The notes: generated by a model from the letters alone, not told the origin. Shown: positions 1-7,267, numbered from the stretch's first letter. The stretch is DNA of 64,000 nt from Candidatus Lindowbacteria bacterium RIFCSPLOWO2_12_FULL_62_27 (GCA_001784175.1 MFPR01000006.1:62001-126000); one strand, 5' to 3'. Program-made: numbers and translations.

Positions 1-556
1 CGGCCACCGGCCGCTGGTCGTAGAGCGCGCCAAATTCCAGTTTCACCTGTGGTCGCAGAGATCCCGTTATCTTGCCGGATCGAGGGTAAGCGAATAGGAT
101 GACCGGTGAGTGCGTCGCGGCGTCCACTTCGAACTCAAGCGCTGACGCCTGCGTGCCGGGCAACTTGGCAGTAATGTGGCGGGCCAGGACAGGCATGAAG
201 CGGTCGCGAACCACCGTAATGCAGGCCTCCTCAAGAACCTTGGTACGCTTGTCGTGCTGTGAACGACTGGATGCGGCGTCCGGCCGCATGTCCCCGCCGA
301 AGCCAAGCCAATCAGGGTCGACGGCAAGGTCAATGTCTTCGGAAAAGCGCTGGATGATGCCAAATACTTTCGAGAGCGATGTGCCGCCTTTGAAAATCAG
401 GCGACCTCCCAATTCGGGATCGGAAAAAATCACTCCGAGAAGCCAGCACACCCAGAAATCCTTTTCGACGATATGGCTGCCAATGCTCCGGCGGGCACCG
501 GCTTCCTCAAACACTGCAGACTGCTCCGGGGTCGGTGTTCGCGCAAACTCAAGCAT
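1..556 (-). CDS. abiEii: AbiEii-type nucleotidyltransferase toxin (type IV TA), truncated by window edge
   Basis: Reading leftwards from an ATG at 556, the frame stays open to the window edge (about 185 codons). It contains the hallmarks of the AbiEii nucleotidyltransferase family: an N-terminal IVEKDFWVCWLL segment, the strand KGGTSLSK, and the metal-binding FSEDIDLAV (the GSx..DxD-type motif). AbiEii enzymes are the toxin half of the AbiE abortive-infection and plasmid-stabilisation systems, and family members transfer nucleotides to tRNA or related targets. The ATG overlaps the stop of the upstream antitoxin gene by 8 bp (ATGCTTGA), so the two are translationally coupled. The C-terminal half lies outside the window, so completeness cannot be judged. 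Confidence 0.88.
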   Translation of the reverse strand, partial: MLEFARTPTPEQSAVFEEAGARRSIGSHIVEKDFWVCWLLGVIFSDPELGGRLIFKGGTSLSKVFGIIQRFSEDIDLAVDPDWLGFGGDMRPDAASSRSQHDKRTKVLEEACITVVRDRFMPVLARHITAKLPGTQASALEFEVDAATHSPVILFAYPRSGKITGSLRPQVKLEFGALYDQRPVA

Positions 557-1163
557 TCGGTGGTGTCCTCCGGCATATTTCCAATAGATATGGGCGCATC
601 CACGCCGGCGCGCGGATACGGTCCTTCGTCAGACATTGCTTGTCTTTCGTGTCCAATTTTTTCCGGAGTATTCCAACATGCCGGCTGGTCAACCGATCTT
701 TGCCGACAAACCTCAATGCCTGAATCACGATTCCGCTTGTGCGGCCGGCGGTCGCCATAGTTCGGGGTGTGGCGCGTTTCAAAATGATCTCCCGCCCGCC
801 AATCTTCACGCGCCGGGATATCCCGTCCGTCAGATACACGATCCGGGCCGGGACCTGTTCGGACAAGCCAAGCAGGTTTGCGGCGAAAGCGCCGGATGGC
901 TGCATTCGGATGGCCCGGCTTCTGGACAGGGCGCGGGCTATCGCATCCGGATCGGGCGCCATCTGACCGAGTCGGGGATGGATGCGAGGAAAGTCGTAAA
1001 GTCCCTGCGCCAAACGGCGGATGGCCTTGCGCCGGGCTTGGCGATGCAATGCCGTCCAAACCGCGCCGTCTCCGCCCAAGTCGGCAAAGTCGGCTGGTGT
1101 AAAGCACCAACCTCTGCCTCTACCTCGGATACGCGCGGCCATCATTTTTTCGATATGTTTCAT
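549..1163 (-). CDS. abiEi: AbiEi-like antitoxin / DUF6088 transcriptional regulator
   Basis: About 204 residues. The N-terminus (GRGWCFTPADFADLGG, then AVWTALHRQARRKAIRRLAQ and GLYDFPR) matches the winged-helix start of DUF6088/AbiEi antitoxins, which bind their own promoter and neutralise AbiEii. An earlier ATG exists at 1178, but the one at 1163 is preceded by GGAG nine bases upstream and begins at the family start (MKHIEKM), so I prefer it. The gene overlaps abiEii by 8 bp and has a strong promoter with an inverted repeat directly in front. It forms a two-gene toxin-antitoxin operon near a tRNA-derived attachment repeat, consistent with island cargo. Confidence 0.85.
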   Translation of the reverse strand: MKHIEKMMAARIRGRGRGWCFTPADFADLGGDGAVWTALHRQARRKAIRRLAQGLYDFPRIHPRLGQMAPDPDAIARALSRSRAIRMQPSGAFAANLLGLSEQVPARIVYLTDGISRRVKIGGREIILKRATPRTMATAGRTSGIVIQALRFVGKDRLTSRHVGILRKKLDTKDKQCLTKDRIRAPAWMRPYLLEICRRTPPNA

Positions 1164-1181
1164 GGATTTCGGCTCCATTTC

Positions 1182-1218
1182 TGTAAGGAATTATAATCAA
1201 TTTTCCTTACAAATGCAA
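1182..1218 (-). promoter_or_regulatory. abiE promoter with palindromic operator
   Basis: A perfect 9-bp inverted repeat, TGTAAGGAA (1182-1190) and TTCCTTACA (1203-1211), with a 12-bp spacer. On the minus strand TTGCAT (1218-1213) and TATAAT (1195-1190) are separated by 17 bp, so the repeat covers the -10 and the start point. This is the expected layout for AbiEi autorepression; binding itself is inferred. Confidence 0.7.
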
Positions 1219-1316
1219 AGAGGAAATTCTCTCCGCACAACGGTAGGCTTGGACACCCTGTAATTTCGTGTGACGTAGGTTGACTCATATATGGATTCCA
1301 TTCTAATAATCGCTCT

Positions 1317-1658
1317 GTGAAAAAGATCAAACTTCGAGACAATGAAACGGTGCTTGAGGATGAGGCGGCACGACTATATCGCGTGGATGTACCCGCGCTC
1401 CGGCGTTCCCTGGGACGAAACAAAAAGCGATTTCCGGGCGGCGCTGTGTTTCAATTGACCAAATCAGAGATGACAGCACTCGGCTTGAAATTTGTCCGAT
1501 CCAGATCGGCGCCGTATGCGTTCACTCGATTCGGATACATCATGCTCGCCAACATCCTCAACAGCCCTACGGCCATCAAGGCGCACATCCGAAGAATCAG
1601 GAGTGTTTGCCGGCACCTGTCTTTTGAGGCGATTATCAGGATGATTGCCGGTCAATAG
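1317..1658 (+). CDS. ORF6N-domain protein (small phage/island-type DNA-binding regulator)
   Basis: 113 residues. The sequence follows the ORF6N domain seen in phage antirepressors and island regulators: an early segment like LYRVDVPALRRSLGRN, then RFPGGAVFQLTKSEM, and YAFTRFGYIMLANILNSPTA, which parallels the common YAFTEQG.AMLS..LNSP.A block. The start is GTG at 1317 with no visible Shine-Dalgarno. TTGACT at 1280-1285 and a -10 (CTAATA, 1303-1308) place the transcription start almost on the GTG, so the message may be leaderless. Function beyond likely DNA binding is unknown. It lies inside the accessory stretch ending at the first tRNA-tail repeat. Confidence 0.7.
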   Translation: MKKIKLRDNETVLEDEAARLYRVDVPALRRSLGRNKKRFPGGAVFQLTKSEMTALGLKFVRSRSAPYAFTRFGYIMLANILNSPTAIKAHIRRIRSVCRHLSFEAIIRMIAGQ

Positions 1659-1825
1659 CGGAGGGTCGCACAATTCATTTTTAGAAAATCTCATTCCCAA
1701 GCGGCCTTCAAAAAACTTACGAAAAACTTACAAAAACTTTGGATGCAAAAAGTTGGCACTAATTTGGCACCAAATCGAAAATGGACTTTTGTAACCCATT
1801 CATTTATGAGCGACTAACAAAAATC

Positions 1826-1877
1826 AGGCAGCGGCCTTTGGAGCCGTTATCCGCAGGTTCGAATCCTGCCGCCCCAG
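1826..1877 (+). repeat. tRNA-Gln 3' fragment, copy 1 (att-like repeat)
   Basis: The segment has an anticodon arm whose loop would hold TTG (Gln), a T-arm GCAGGTTCGAATCCTGC and the acceptor strand CGCCCCA. The 5' half (an expected TGGGGCG start and D-arm) is absent upstream, so it is not a working tRNA gene. Bases 1838-1877 are identical to 2624-2663. Such tails are what tyrosine-recombinase islands leave when they integrate into a tRNA gene. The surrounding 1659-1964 stretch holds no other gene I can support. Confidence 0.75.
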
Positions 1878-1906
1878 AATTTTTCCATCTTCCATTTCCT
1901 TCAGAT

Positions 1907-1941
1907 TTGACGAATGTATTGATCATACGTATAATATACGT
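1907..1941 (+). promoter_or_regulatory. Promoter and operator of the VapBC-like pair
   Basis: TTGACG (1907-1912), a 17-bp spacer and TATAAT (1930-1935). A near-perfect palindrome ACGTATAATATACGT (1927-1941, 7-bp arms around one base) overlaps the -10 box, as expected for conditional autorepression by a type II antitoxin. A strong Shine-Dalgarno (AGGAGG, 1950-1955) precedes the ATG at 1965. Confidence 0.75.
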
Positions 1942-1964
1942 GTAAACTTAGGAGGTGGTCCACC

Positions 1965-2231
1965 ATGCCCAAGACGGCATTGAAAAAGGAAAAATGGACG
2001 CTGACGTTTGATCCGGGGCTCAAGGAGATCGTGACGAAGGAGGCGCGCCGGAACGGGATTTACCCGGTGGCCTTGCTGGAGCGGATGGTTCGGGAGAAGT
2101 TCAATCCCTTTGGCCATTCCGGCGTCGGGGACGCCGCGGCCTATGTCCGCGCCCTGCGGGGGCGATCGAGGGGCAAAACGGACGCGGCTTTTTTGCGAGA
2201 CATTCGTGAATGGCGAAAATCAAACTCTTAG
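1965..2231 (+). CDS. Putative type II antitoxin (VapB-like partner of PIN toxin)
   Basis: 88 residues, basic at both ends. The N-terminal part (KWTLTFDPGLKEIVTKEARR) looks like a short beta strand followed by a helix, as in ribbon-helix-helix antitoxins. The C-terminal half is charged and probably disordered, suited to wrapping the toxin. I do not recognise a specific family. The call rests mainly on its place: it precedes and overlaps (22 bp) a PIN-domain toxin gene, has a palindromic operator over its promoter and the right size. The cassette lies between two identical tRNA-Gln tails. Confidence 0.65.
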   Translation: MPKTALKKEKWTLTFDPGLKEIVTKEARRNGIYPVALLERMVREKFNPFGHSGVGDAAAYVRALRGRSRGKTDAAFLRDIREWRKSNS

Positions 2232-2587
2232 TCGATACCGATGTTTTCATCGAATATTTCAACCATGGGAAATTTTCGGCGCTGTTTGACTCCCCTGAAT
2301 TTGATGTCCACTATTCCATCGTTACCCGCAAGGAACTTCTGACCAAACCCGGCCTAAAAGATTCTGAAAAGAAGGCCATCGAAAACGTTCTGGCGCTGTT
2401 TCGGGCGATATTCCTGAACGTCCAGATCACCGAACGTTACACGGACCTTAGACGCCGATATCCGGCGCTTGAAAAGGAAGATGGCTTGATTGCGGCCACG
2501 GCGCTGGCCCGACGTCTGCCGCTGGTCACCCGGAACCGAAAGCACTTTCAATTCATTCAAGGTCTGACGTTGTTTTCGCCCAAGTGA
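2210..2587 (+). CDS. vapC: PIN-domain ribonuclease toxin (VapC family)
   Basis: 125 residues with the PIN-domain acidic set: LLVDTDVFIEYF at the N-terminus (first Asp), KEL in the middle (Glu), and EKEDGLIAATALARRLPLVTRNRKHF near the end (Asp of the D.LIAATAL block and the VTRN strand). VapC toxins are Mg-dependent endoribonucleases that cleave tRNA or rRNA when the antitoxin is degraded. All catalytic positions appear intact, so it should be functional. It overlaps its antitoxin gene and shares its promoter. Confidence 0.85.
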   Translation: MAKIKLLVDTDVFIEYFNHGKFSALFDSPEFDVHYSIVTRKELLTKPGLKDSEKKAIENVLALFRAIFLNVQITERYTDLRRRYPALEKEDGLIAATALARRLPLVTRNRKHFQFIQGLTLFSPK

Positions 2588-2623
2588 GGTGAAAAATAAA
2601 CACGATGTTGTGACCCCATGGAA

Positions 2624-2663
2624 TTGGAGCCGTTATCCGCAGGTTCGAATCCTGCCGCCCCAG
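2624..2663 (+). repeat. tRNA-Gln 3' tail, copy 2 (att-like repeat)
   Basis: Forty bases identical to 1838-1877, beginning inside the anticodon loop and ending one base past the acceptor strand. The sequence to its left is unrelated to tRNA and differs from the left flank of copy 1. The 786-bp interval between the copies contains only the VapBC-like cassette. Confidence 0.75.
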
Positions 2664-2751
2664 TATTTTCAACGAGATTGCTGACACATCCCCGCCGGGA
2701 TGCTTTGATGCTCCCAGAAACACACGGATTCCAATGATAAAGGAGGCTTCC

Positions 2752-2949
2752 ATGGCCAAGAAACTGGAAATGCTGGTGGTGTCGAGCAAGGTGAAAGGGT
2801 TGCTTAAGAAAGCCAAGTGCAACACGGCGGGGGACGCGCTGGATGGCCTGAATGGAGTGGTTCACTGGTACATCGCCGAGGCGGCGGCGCGAGCCAAGGC
2901 CAACGGCCGCAAGACCGTTCGCAAGCACGATTTTTGCGCCTGCGCCTGA
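2752..2949 (+). CDS. Bacterial histone-fold protein (HBb/DUF1931-like)
   Basis: 65 residues from an ATG at 2752, placed by a strong AAAGGAGG five bases upstream (an in-frame start at 2734 lacks this). The pattern is that of a single histone fold: a short first helix (VVSSKVKGLLKK), a long second helix (ALDGLNGVVHWYIAEAAARA), and the loop-plus-third-helix block KANGRKTVRKHDF, which corresponds to the conserved A..NGRKTV...D of archaeal and newly described bacterial histones such as the Bdellovibrio one. The predicted role is DNA binding as a dimer. It is monocistronic, between the att-like repeat and the esterase-like gene. The C-terminus ends in an unusual CACA. Confidence 0.7.
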   Translation: MAKKLEMLVVSSKVKGLLKKAKCNTAGDALDGLNGVVHWYIAEAAARAKANGRKTVRKHDFCACA

Positions 2950-3020
2950 ACGATCTTTTTTCCGGTTATAAACCACTCGCGAACGTTTGGGATATATTCG
3001 CGCGCTGAAGGAGGTGCCGG

Positions 3021-4430
3021 TTGAAAAAGAAAACTCCGGTTGTCCCGATCGTCCTCATTGCCGCCACGGCGATTTTCGCGTCGTGCGGCGACCCTTCATC
3101 CCCCATCCATGCCACAGTGGGGGATTGGATGGCAAGAGAGGCGATCACTTTTTCCGTTGAATCCGATGTGGACGGCGCCATCGACAAACTCGCCGCGTCG
3201 CTGGATGGATCGGTCGATCTGCTTGCGTTCGGCGAGGCGCTTCACGGCGGCGAGGAGATTCTCGTCCTTCGCAACCGGATGTTCCGGCGTCTTGTGGAAT
3301 CGCACGGCTTCAGCGCGATCGCCATCGAGAGCAGTTTTCCGAAAGCGCATCTGGTGAATGAGTACGTATCGGGCCGCGGGCCCGCGTCGTATGAGGCGAT
3401 CAAGGAGACGGGGTTTGCCCATGCGGCCGGGAGTCTCGAAGCCAATCGAGAACTTGTGGAATGGATGCGGAACTACAACGCCGATTCGTCCCGCAAGGTG
3501 AAAGTCGGGTTTTATGGGTTTGACATTCCAAGCGGCGCGATGGGTATCGCCAGCCCGCGGCAGGTCCTCGATTTCGCCGTTGATTATCTCGCCTCGATCG
3601 ACAGCGCGAGCGGATCGGACCATCGGCGGCGAATGCATTCGCTATTGGGGGACGACGCGCCGTGGGAGAATCCGGCGGTGTACATGGATCCATCCAAATC
3701 GATCGCGCTCTCACCCGCGGCGAAGGATCTGCGGACAGCGACGGAGGACCTGATTGCGGAATTTCGAACGCGCCGGCCCGAACTGACCGCCAAAAGCGGC
3801 GACGAACCATATCTCGAAGCCCTTCATTACGCGGAGATGGCGCGGCAGCTTCTGAACTTTCACGTGTCGATGGCGGTGAGAAAACCGGGCGAGTCGCCCG
3901 CGCGGGTTCTGGGCGTGCGCGACGCGCTGATGGCCGACAACCTTGACTACATCGTCGAACGCGAACGCGGGCGGGGGAAAGTTCTGGTGTTCGCTCACAA
4001 CAGCCATGTACAGCGCGGAAAGGCCGTCTGGCCCGGGCAAAAATATTGGGGAACGCAAGATCCCTGCGAGTGGTGGCCCGCCGGGGCTCTGCTCGAACGG
4101 ATGATGGGACCCCGCTATGCCGTCATCGGATCGGCGGTGGGCGTATCGGACGACAACGGCATCGGCAAGCCTGATTCGGGAACGCTTGAAGCTCTACTGT
4201 CCGCGCGGGCGGCGCCGGCGCTGTTCATACCGACGTATCGCGGCAGAAGTTTCGCCTCCGCCGAAATCGTTTCGCTTCCGGTTCGGCGCAGCAGTATGCT
4301 GAATCAAACCTACGCGCCGCTCACTCCGCAAAGTTTCACCGACTTCGACTGGCTCGCCTTTCTTGATTCAACCGCCTACAACCGCGGCGGCTCGCCGCTC
4401 CGGACGTGGGACGCCGGCGCCAAAAAATGA
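3021..4430 (+). CDS. Erythromycin-esterase-like lipoprotein (PF05139 family)
   Basis: 469 residues. The N-terminus is a lipoprotein signal (hydrophobic run, then FASC with Cys22). The body carries the erythromycin esterase fold signatures: GEALHGG at 71-77 (conserved Glu and His of the GE..HG motif), AIESSFPKA, and AHNSHVQRG at 325-333. The family hydrolyses ester or lactone bonds, but many members have no known substrate and this one is membrane-anchored outside the cytoplasm, so macrolide inactivation should not be assumed. The start is TTG at 3021, with AAGGAGG in front. Its last 55 bases overlap the convergent tag gene. Confidence 0.8.
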   Translation: MKKKTPVVPIVLIAATAIFASCGDPSSPIHATVGDWMAREAITFSVESDVDGAIDKLAASLDGSVDLLAFGEALHGGEEILVLRNRMFRRLVESHGFSAIAIESSFPKAHLVNEYVSGRGPASYEAIKETGFAHAAGSLEANRELVEWMRNYNADSSRKVKVGFYGFDIPSGAMGIASPRQVLDFAVDYLASIDSASGSDHRRRMHSLLGDDAPWENPAVYMDPSKSIALSPAAKDLRTATEDLIAEFRTRRPELTAKSGDEPYLEALHYAEMARQLLNFHVSMAVRKPGESPARVLGVRDALMADNLDYIVERERGRGKVLVFAHNSHVQRGKAVWPGQKYWGTQDPCEWWPAGALLERMMGPRYAVIGSAVGVSDDNGIGKPDSGTLEALLSARAAPALFIPTYRGRSFASAEIVSLPVRRSSMLNQTYAPLTPQSFTDFDWLAFLDSTAYNRGGSPLRTWDAGAKK

Positions 4431-5032
4431 ATTCGTTTGGGGCCGGCCGGGGATTCCTGCCGAATACGGTATCGGAAGCAGTCGACCAGGTGGTCGTTGA
4501 CCATACCCACCGCCTGCATGTGGGCGTAGATGATCGTGCCACCTACGAATTTGAATCCGCGTTTTTTCAGATCCGCGCTTAAGGCATCGGATTCCGGCGA
4601 CGTGGCCGGTATGTCTTTCATGGTCCTCCTGCGATTTCGGATGGGCCGGCCGCCGACGAATCGCCAGACATACGCGTCGAAACTGCCGAATTCTTTCCGG
4701 ACGGCCAAAAACGCCCGGGCGTTCCCGACGGCGGCGGCGACCTTCAGGCGATTCCGGATGATCCCGGGATTTTTCAGAAGGGCCGCGATTTTCCTTCCGG
4801 TAAAACGGGCGACCCGGACAGGATCAAATCCGGCGAAGGCCTTCCGATAGCTCTCGCGTTTCTTGAGAACCGTCGACCAGCTCAACCCAGCCTGAGCTCC
4901 CTCCAGAATGAGAAACTCAAAATGTTTCCGGTCGTCATGAACCGGCACGCCCCATTCGGTGTCGTGGTATTCGAGATAGAAATCGCCAACGCCCTCGGCC
5001 CACGCACAGCGTTTTCGGAAATTGGCCGTCAT
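4376..5032 (-). CDS. tag: DNA-3-methyladenine glycosylase I
   Basis: 218 residues matching Tag throughout: RCAWA with the first zinc Cys, YHDTEWG (zinc His), the catalytic-pocket segment LILEGAQAGLSW, and NDHLVDCF with the paired zinc His and Cys. The enzyme removes 3-methyladenine from alkylated DNA in base-excision repair. The C-terminal tail past the zinc site is longer than in E. coli and overlaps the end of the convergent esterase gene. Its ATG overlaps the DoxX stop by 4 bp, so it is the last gene of a four-gene operon. Confidence 0.95.
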   Translation of the reverse strand: MTANFRKRCAWAEGVGDFYLEYHDTEWGVPVHDDRKHFEFLILEGAQAGLSWSTVLKKRESYRKAFAGFDPVRVARFTGRKIAALLKNPGIIRNRLKVAAAVGNARAFLAVRKEFGSFDAYVWRFVGGRPIRNRRRTMKDIPATSPESDALSADLKKRGFKFVGGTIIYAHMQAVGMVNDHLVDCFRYRIRQESPAGPKRIHFLAPASHVRSGEPPRL

Positions 5033-5436
5033 TTCCCGCGCTTTCTCCGGAGCACAACGTCAACACTCCACTCGCCGGCTCCGTGGGCTGCCAAGAACAG
5101 AAATATGAAGCAGAGCAGCACGGCCGGCTCGCCGTGGTTCTGGATCGGCCAGAATCCCTGCGGCTGGTGGAACTGGAAGTAGGCGACCGCCATCATGCCC
5201 GAAAGGATGAAGGCGACAGGCCTGGTCCAGAGTCCCAGCAGGATCGCCGCGCCGCCATAGAACTCAAGCACGCCCCGAATCCATATCTGCGACAGAAACT
5301 TTGGGTGGCCGCCGAACTGGGCCGGGACGCCGCCGAACCAATCGAAGATCTTCATGCCCCCGGCCTGAAGAAACAGCAGGCCCGATACGACCCGCAGGAG
5401 AAACAACACAATTTCCTTTGCCCGATCCATGTTCAT
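5029..5436 (-). CDS. DoxX family membrane protein
   Basis: About 135 residues with four hydrophobic segments and the DoxX features: LLRVVSGLLFLQAGGMKIFD in helix 1, GVLEFYGGAAILLGLWTRPVAF in helices 2-3, and a C-terminal helix before a basic tail. DoxX proteins are small inner-membrane proteins loosely linked to redox or thiosulfate metabolism, with no settled biochemical role. I chose the ATG at 5436 (a GGAAAGGA lies upstream) over 5478, which would overlap the DUF1801 gene. The stop overlaps the tag start. Confidence 0.85.
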   Translation of the reverse strand: MNMDRAKEIVLFLLRVVSGLLFLQAGGMKIFDWFGGVPAQFGGHPKFLSQIWIRGVLEFYGGAAILLGLWTRPVAFILSGMMAVAYFQFHQPQGFWPIQNHGEPAVLLCFIFLFLAAHGAGEWSVDVVLRRKRGK

Positions 5437-5464
5437 GACAATGCCGTCCTTTCCATCCGGCCGC

Positions 5465-5935
5465 TCACATTCGCTCACCGGGCAATTTGCCGGCTTGCTT
5501 CACCCAAGCGGCGAGCTGAGCTTCGTCGAGCGGGTCGTCCTCGCGGATGTCGAGGTATCGCACTTCCTTCTGCTTGGACTCGCCGGGGGGGACAGGACGC
5601 AGCGACGTGCCGCGGAAGAAAGCCACTTTGACGTAGTTCGTGAAGCAATGGATGCCGAGGAACCAGCCCTGGCCCTCGACTCCGTAGAAGGGCGAGTTCC
5701 ATTTGACCGCCTTGCGCACGCCGTGGACGGTGCGCACGATGAGCGCGTCGAGGCGGCGCCCGACGTCGCGTTTCCAGCCCGGCATGGCCGCGATGTAGGC
5801 CTGCACGGGGGCGTCGCCGTCGGCCTTCGCGATCTGAGGGTTGCCGCCCGCGAGGAGAGCCGGCTTGGCGGCGACTCGCTTGGCGGCGGCCTTCTTTGCG
5901 GCCCGCGCCAACTTCCCGGACGTTTTGTTGACCAT
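5465..5935 (-). CDS. DUF1801 (YdhG-like) domain protein
   Basis: 156 residues. After a lysine/alanine-rich N-terminal extension, the DUF1801 core runs from about residue 40: VQAYIAAMPGW, then KAVKWNSPFYG, GWFLGIHCFTNYVKVAFFRG, and a C-terminal D..LDEAQLAAWVKQA. The family has a Fe-binding-frataxin-like or START-like small fold and no assigned reaction; members are often near stress or repair genes. The ATG at 5935 follows AAGGAGTG. It is the second gene of the PPOX-DUF1801-DoxX-tag operon. Confidence 0.8.
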   Translation of the reverse strand: MVNKTSGKLARAAKKAAAKRVAAKPALLAGGNPQIAKADGDAPVQAYIAAMPGWKRDVGRRLDALIVRTVHGVRKAVKWNSPFYGVEGQGWFLGIHCFTNYVKVAFFRGTSLRPVPPGESKQKEVRYLDIREDDPLDEAQLAAWVKQAGKLPGERM

Positions 5936-5952
5936 TGCGCTCACTCCTTTTT

Positions 5953-6351
5953 TCACTTGATCCCGGAACAATGCACCGGTTGGATCTTGTACATGACCCG
6001 CACTTCGCCGGGACGGTTGTATGGGAATTTGTCCAGGCCGAGATACTTCATCGTCAAGAGATCGATATGCTCCGCCGCGCCCTTCTCCTGGATGTCGACG
6101 ACTTTCCCGCGCACTTCGAGATAGCGGTACGGGTTGTCCGGATCCTGGAGTGTCAGCGTCACGCGCGGATCGCGCCGCATGTTCTGGTCCTTGACTCGAC
6201 CGCGAGCCGATCCGATCCGGATGTGGGTGCCGTCAAAATCGCACCAGACCGGCGTCACCTGCGGCTGTCCGTCCGGCATGATCGTGGCCAGCTGCGCGAA
6301 GGCTTTCTTCTGAAACAAATCCAGAAATTCTGCTGGAATCTCATTCGCCAT
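5953..6351 (-). CDS. PPOX-class F420/FMN-dependent oxidoreductase
   Basis: 132 residues of the split-barrel flavin/deazaflavin-binding fold: an opening helix IPAEFLDLFQKKAFAQLAT, then MPDGQPQVTPVWCDFDG, the RDPRVTLTLQDP turn and YRYLEVRGKV. Members bind F420 or FMN and reduce small substrates; the substrate here is unknown. ATG 6351 is spaced nine bases from GAGAGG; 6357 is an alternative. First gene of a minus-strand operon with DUF1801, DoxX and tag, with gaps of 17 bp or less between the first two. Confidence 0.85.
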   Translation of the reverse strand: MANEIPAEFLDLFQKKAFAQLATIMPDGQPQVTPVWCDFDGTHIRIGSARGRVKDQNMRRDPRVTLTLQDPDNPYRYLEVRGKVVDIQEKGAAEHIDLLTMKYLGLDKFPYNRPGEVRVMYKIQPVHCSGIK

Positions 6352-6425
6352 GTTCATTCGCCTCTCTTCATTTTTGTTAAATACGGAGATCGGAAGATAT
6401 TGTACCATCCGATAGGAAATAGTTG

Positions 6426-6431
6426 TATAAT
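6426..6431 (+). promoter_or_regulatory. -10 box of the small zinc-ribbon gene
   Basis: A consensus TATAAT 33 bases before the ATG at 6464, in an AT-rich divergent intergenic gap. No good -35 hexamer at 17 bp was seen. Confidence 0.45.
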
Positions 6432-6463
6432 GAAAGAACAACGCAGGAAAGGATCAGGATCCC

Positions 6464-6682
6464 ATGACGCAGAGAAACGGACAGAATCCGATCAAGTCAT
6501 TGAAAAATTTTGAGCACGGCCGCAGTCATTTTAACAATCCGGGGAATATCCACGGCAATCCGCAAAATCCCACCGGCATTTGCACAGCCTGCGGCGCGGA
6601 AGTCCCTCATAAACCGGGCTTCAGATTTTCCGCGCTCAAATGTCCGAAATGCGGCGCCTCCATGCGGCAGCAGACGCATTAG
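6464..6682 (+). CDS. Small zinc-ribbon protein of unknown function
   Basis: 72 residues with two CxxC knuckles (CTAC at 40-43, CPKC at 60-63), the pattern of a structural zinc ribbon. The first half is polar, rich in Asn/Gly/His (HFNNPGNIHGNPQN) and probably unfolded. I do not recognise a family. It is divergent from the PPOX operon and faces the cold-shock gene across a shared hairpin. Spacing of an AGGA before the ATG supports the start. Confidence 0.65.
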   Translation: MTQRNGQNPIKSLKNFEHGRSHFNNPGNIHGNPQNPTGICTACGAEVPHKPGFRFSALKCPKCGASMRQQTH

Positions 6683-6698
6683 CGCGAAGTCCGTGCCT

Positions 6699-6733
6699 GT
6701 AAAAAAACAGTCCCGGCAGGAAACTGCCGGGAC
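6699..6733 (-). terminator. Intrinsic terminator of the cold-shock gene
   Basis: A 10-bp perfect GC-rich stem (6710-6719 with 6724-6733) closed by a GAAA/TTTC loop, followed on the minus strand by a run of seven T (6707-6701). It ends csp transcription; on the plus strand it may also help stop the zinc-ribbon transcript, but no U-run follows in that direction. Confidence 0.8.
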
Positions 6734-6767
6734 CGGAGAATTTTCTCTGTAAAACGCGAGAACGGAA

Positions 6768-6977
6768 TTAAGCGCTGATTTTCTGGACGTTCAACGCCTG
6801 CTTGCCTTTTTTCCCTTCGCCAATTTCGAACTCGACTTTCTGTCCTTCATCGAGGTTTTTAAATCCCTCGCCGGCAATGCTGGAGAAATGCACAAACAAA
6901 TCTCCAGCGCCGCCTTCGAGCTCGATAAAGCCAAATCCTTTCTTGGCATCAAACCACTTTACTTTACCCTGTGCCAT
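6768..6977 (-). CDS. csp: Cold-shock domain protein (CspA family)
   Basis: 69 residues, full-length for the family. Both RNA-binding motifs are intact: KGFGFIEL (RNP1) and DLFVHFSSI (RNP2), after the typical [10 protein letters not shown] start. Acts as a single-stranded nucleic-acid chaperone in the cytoplasm. AAGGAGG lies eight bases before the ATG. The roughly 230 bp upstream (6978-7207) contain no gene I can support and could hold a long structured 5' leader as in other csp genes. Confidence 0.95.
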   Translation of the reverse strand: MAQGKVKWFDAKKGFGFIELEGGAGDLFVHFSSIAGEGFKNLDEGQKVEFEIGEGKKGKQALNVQKISA

Positions 6978-7208
6978 TCGCCTTACCTCCTTCTTACCGT
7001 TCAGCCCAAGTCAGGAACACTGTTATTACACCCACCGATTTCGGCCGAAGGACCCAAGGATCGAAAAGCCAATATCGTCACGATCGGGTATATCCCAGAA
7101 CCCCACTCGACCGCTGCGCCGCCATCTGCAGCCTGCCAACGGCCAAGGCTTATGTGAAAACTGTAATTACGAATGAGCGGATAGTCAATAGCGGAAATTT
7201 CGATCGGT

Positions 7209-7238
7209 TTGACACAAAAACTATACATTTGTATAGTT
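7209..7238 (+). promoter_or_regulatory. Promoter and perfect palindromic operator of the TetR/efflux operon
   Basis: TTGACA (7209-7214), 17-bp spacer, TATAGT (7232-7237). Overlapping it is a perfect 20-bp palindrome with two central bases, AACTATACATTTGTATAGTT (7219-7238). This is the layout expected for TetR autorepression, yet the adjacent regulator gene is broken. Confidence 0.75.
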
Positions 7239-7267
7239 ATGCAGTCGTATAGACAAGGAGACGAGCA

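Noticed and set aside
430-1110. Long minus-strand frame over the AbiEi gene
   Set aside because: Shadow frame; the AbiEi family sequence is in another frame.
1826-1877. A functional tRNA-Gln gene
   Set aside because: The 5' acceptor strand and D-arm are missing upstream, and the second copy lacks even the anticodon stem.
3021-4430. A macrolide-resistance gene
   Set aside because: The fold signature is present, but the protein is a membrane-anchored lipoprotein in a housekeeping-like context. The family covers many non-macrolide esterases, so resistance is not supported.
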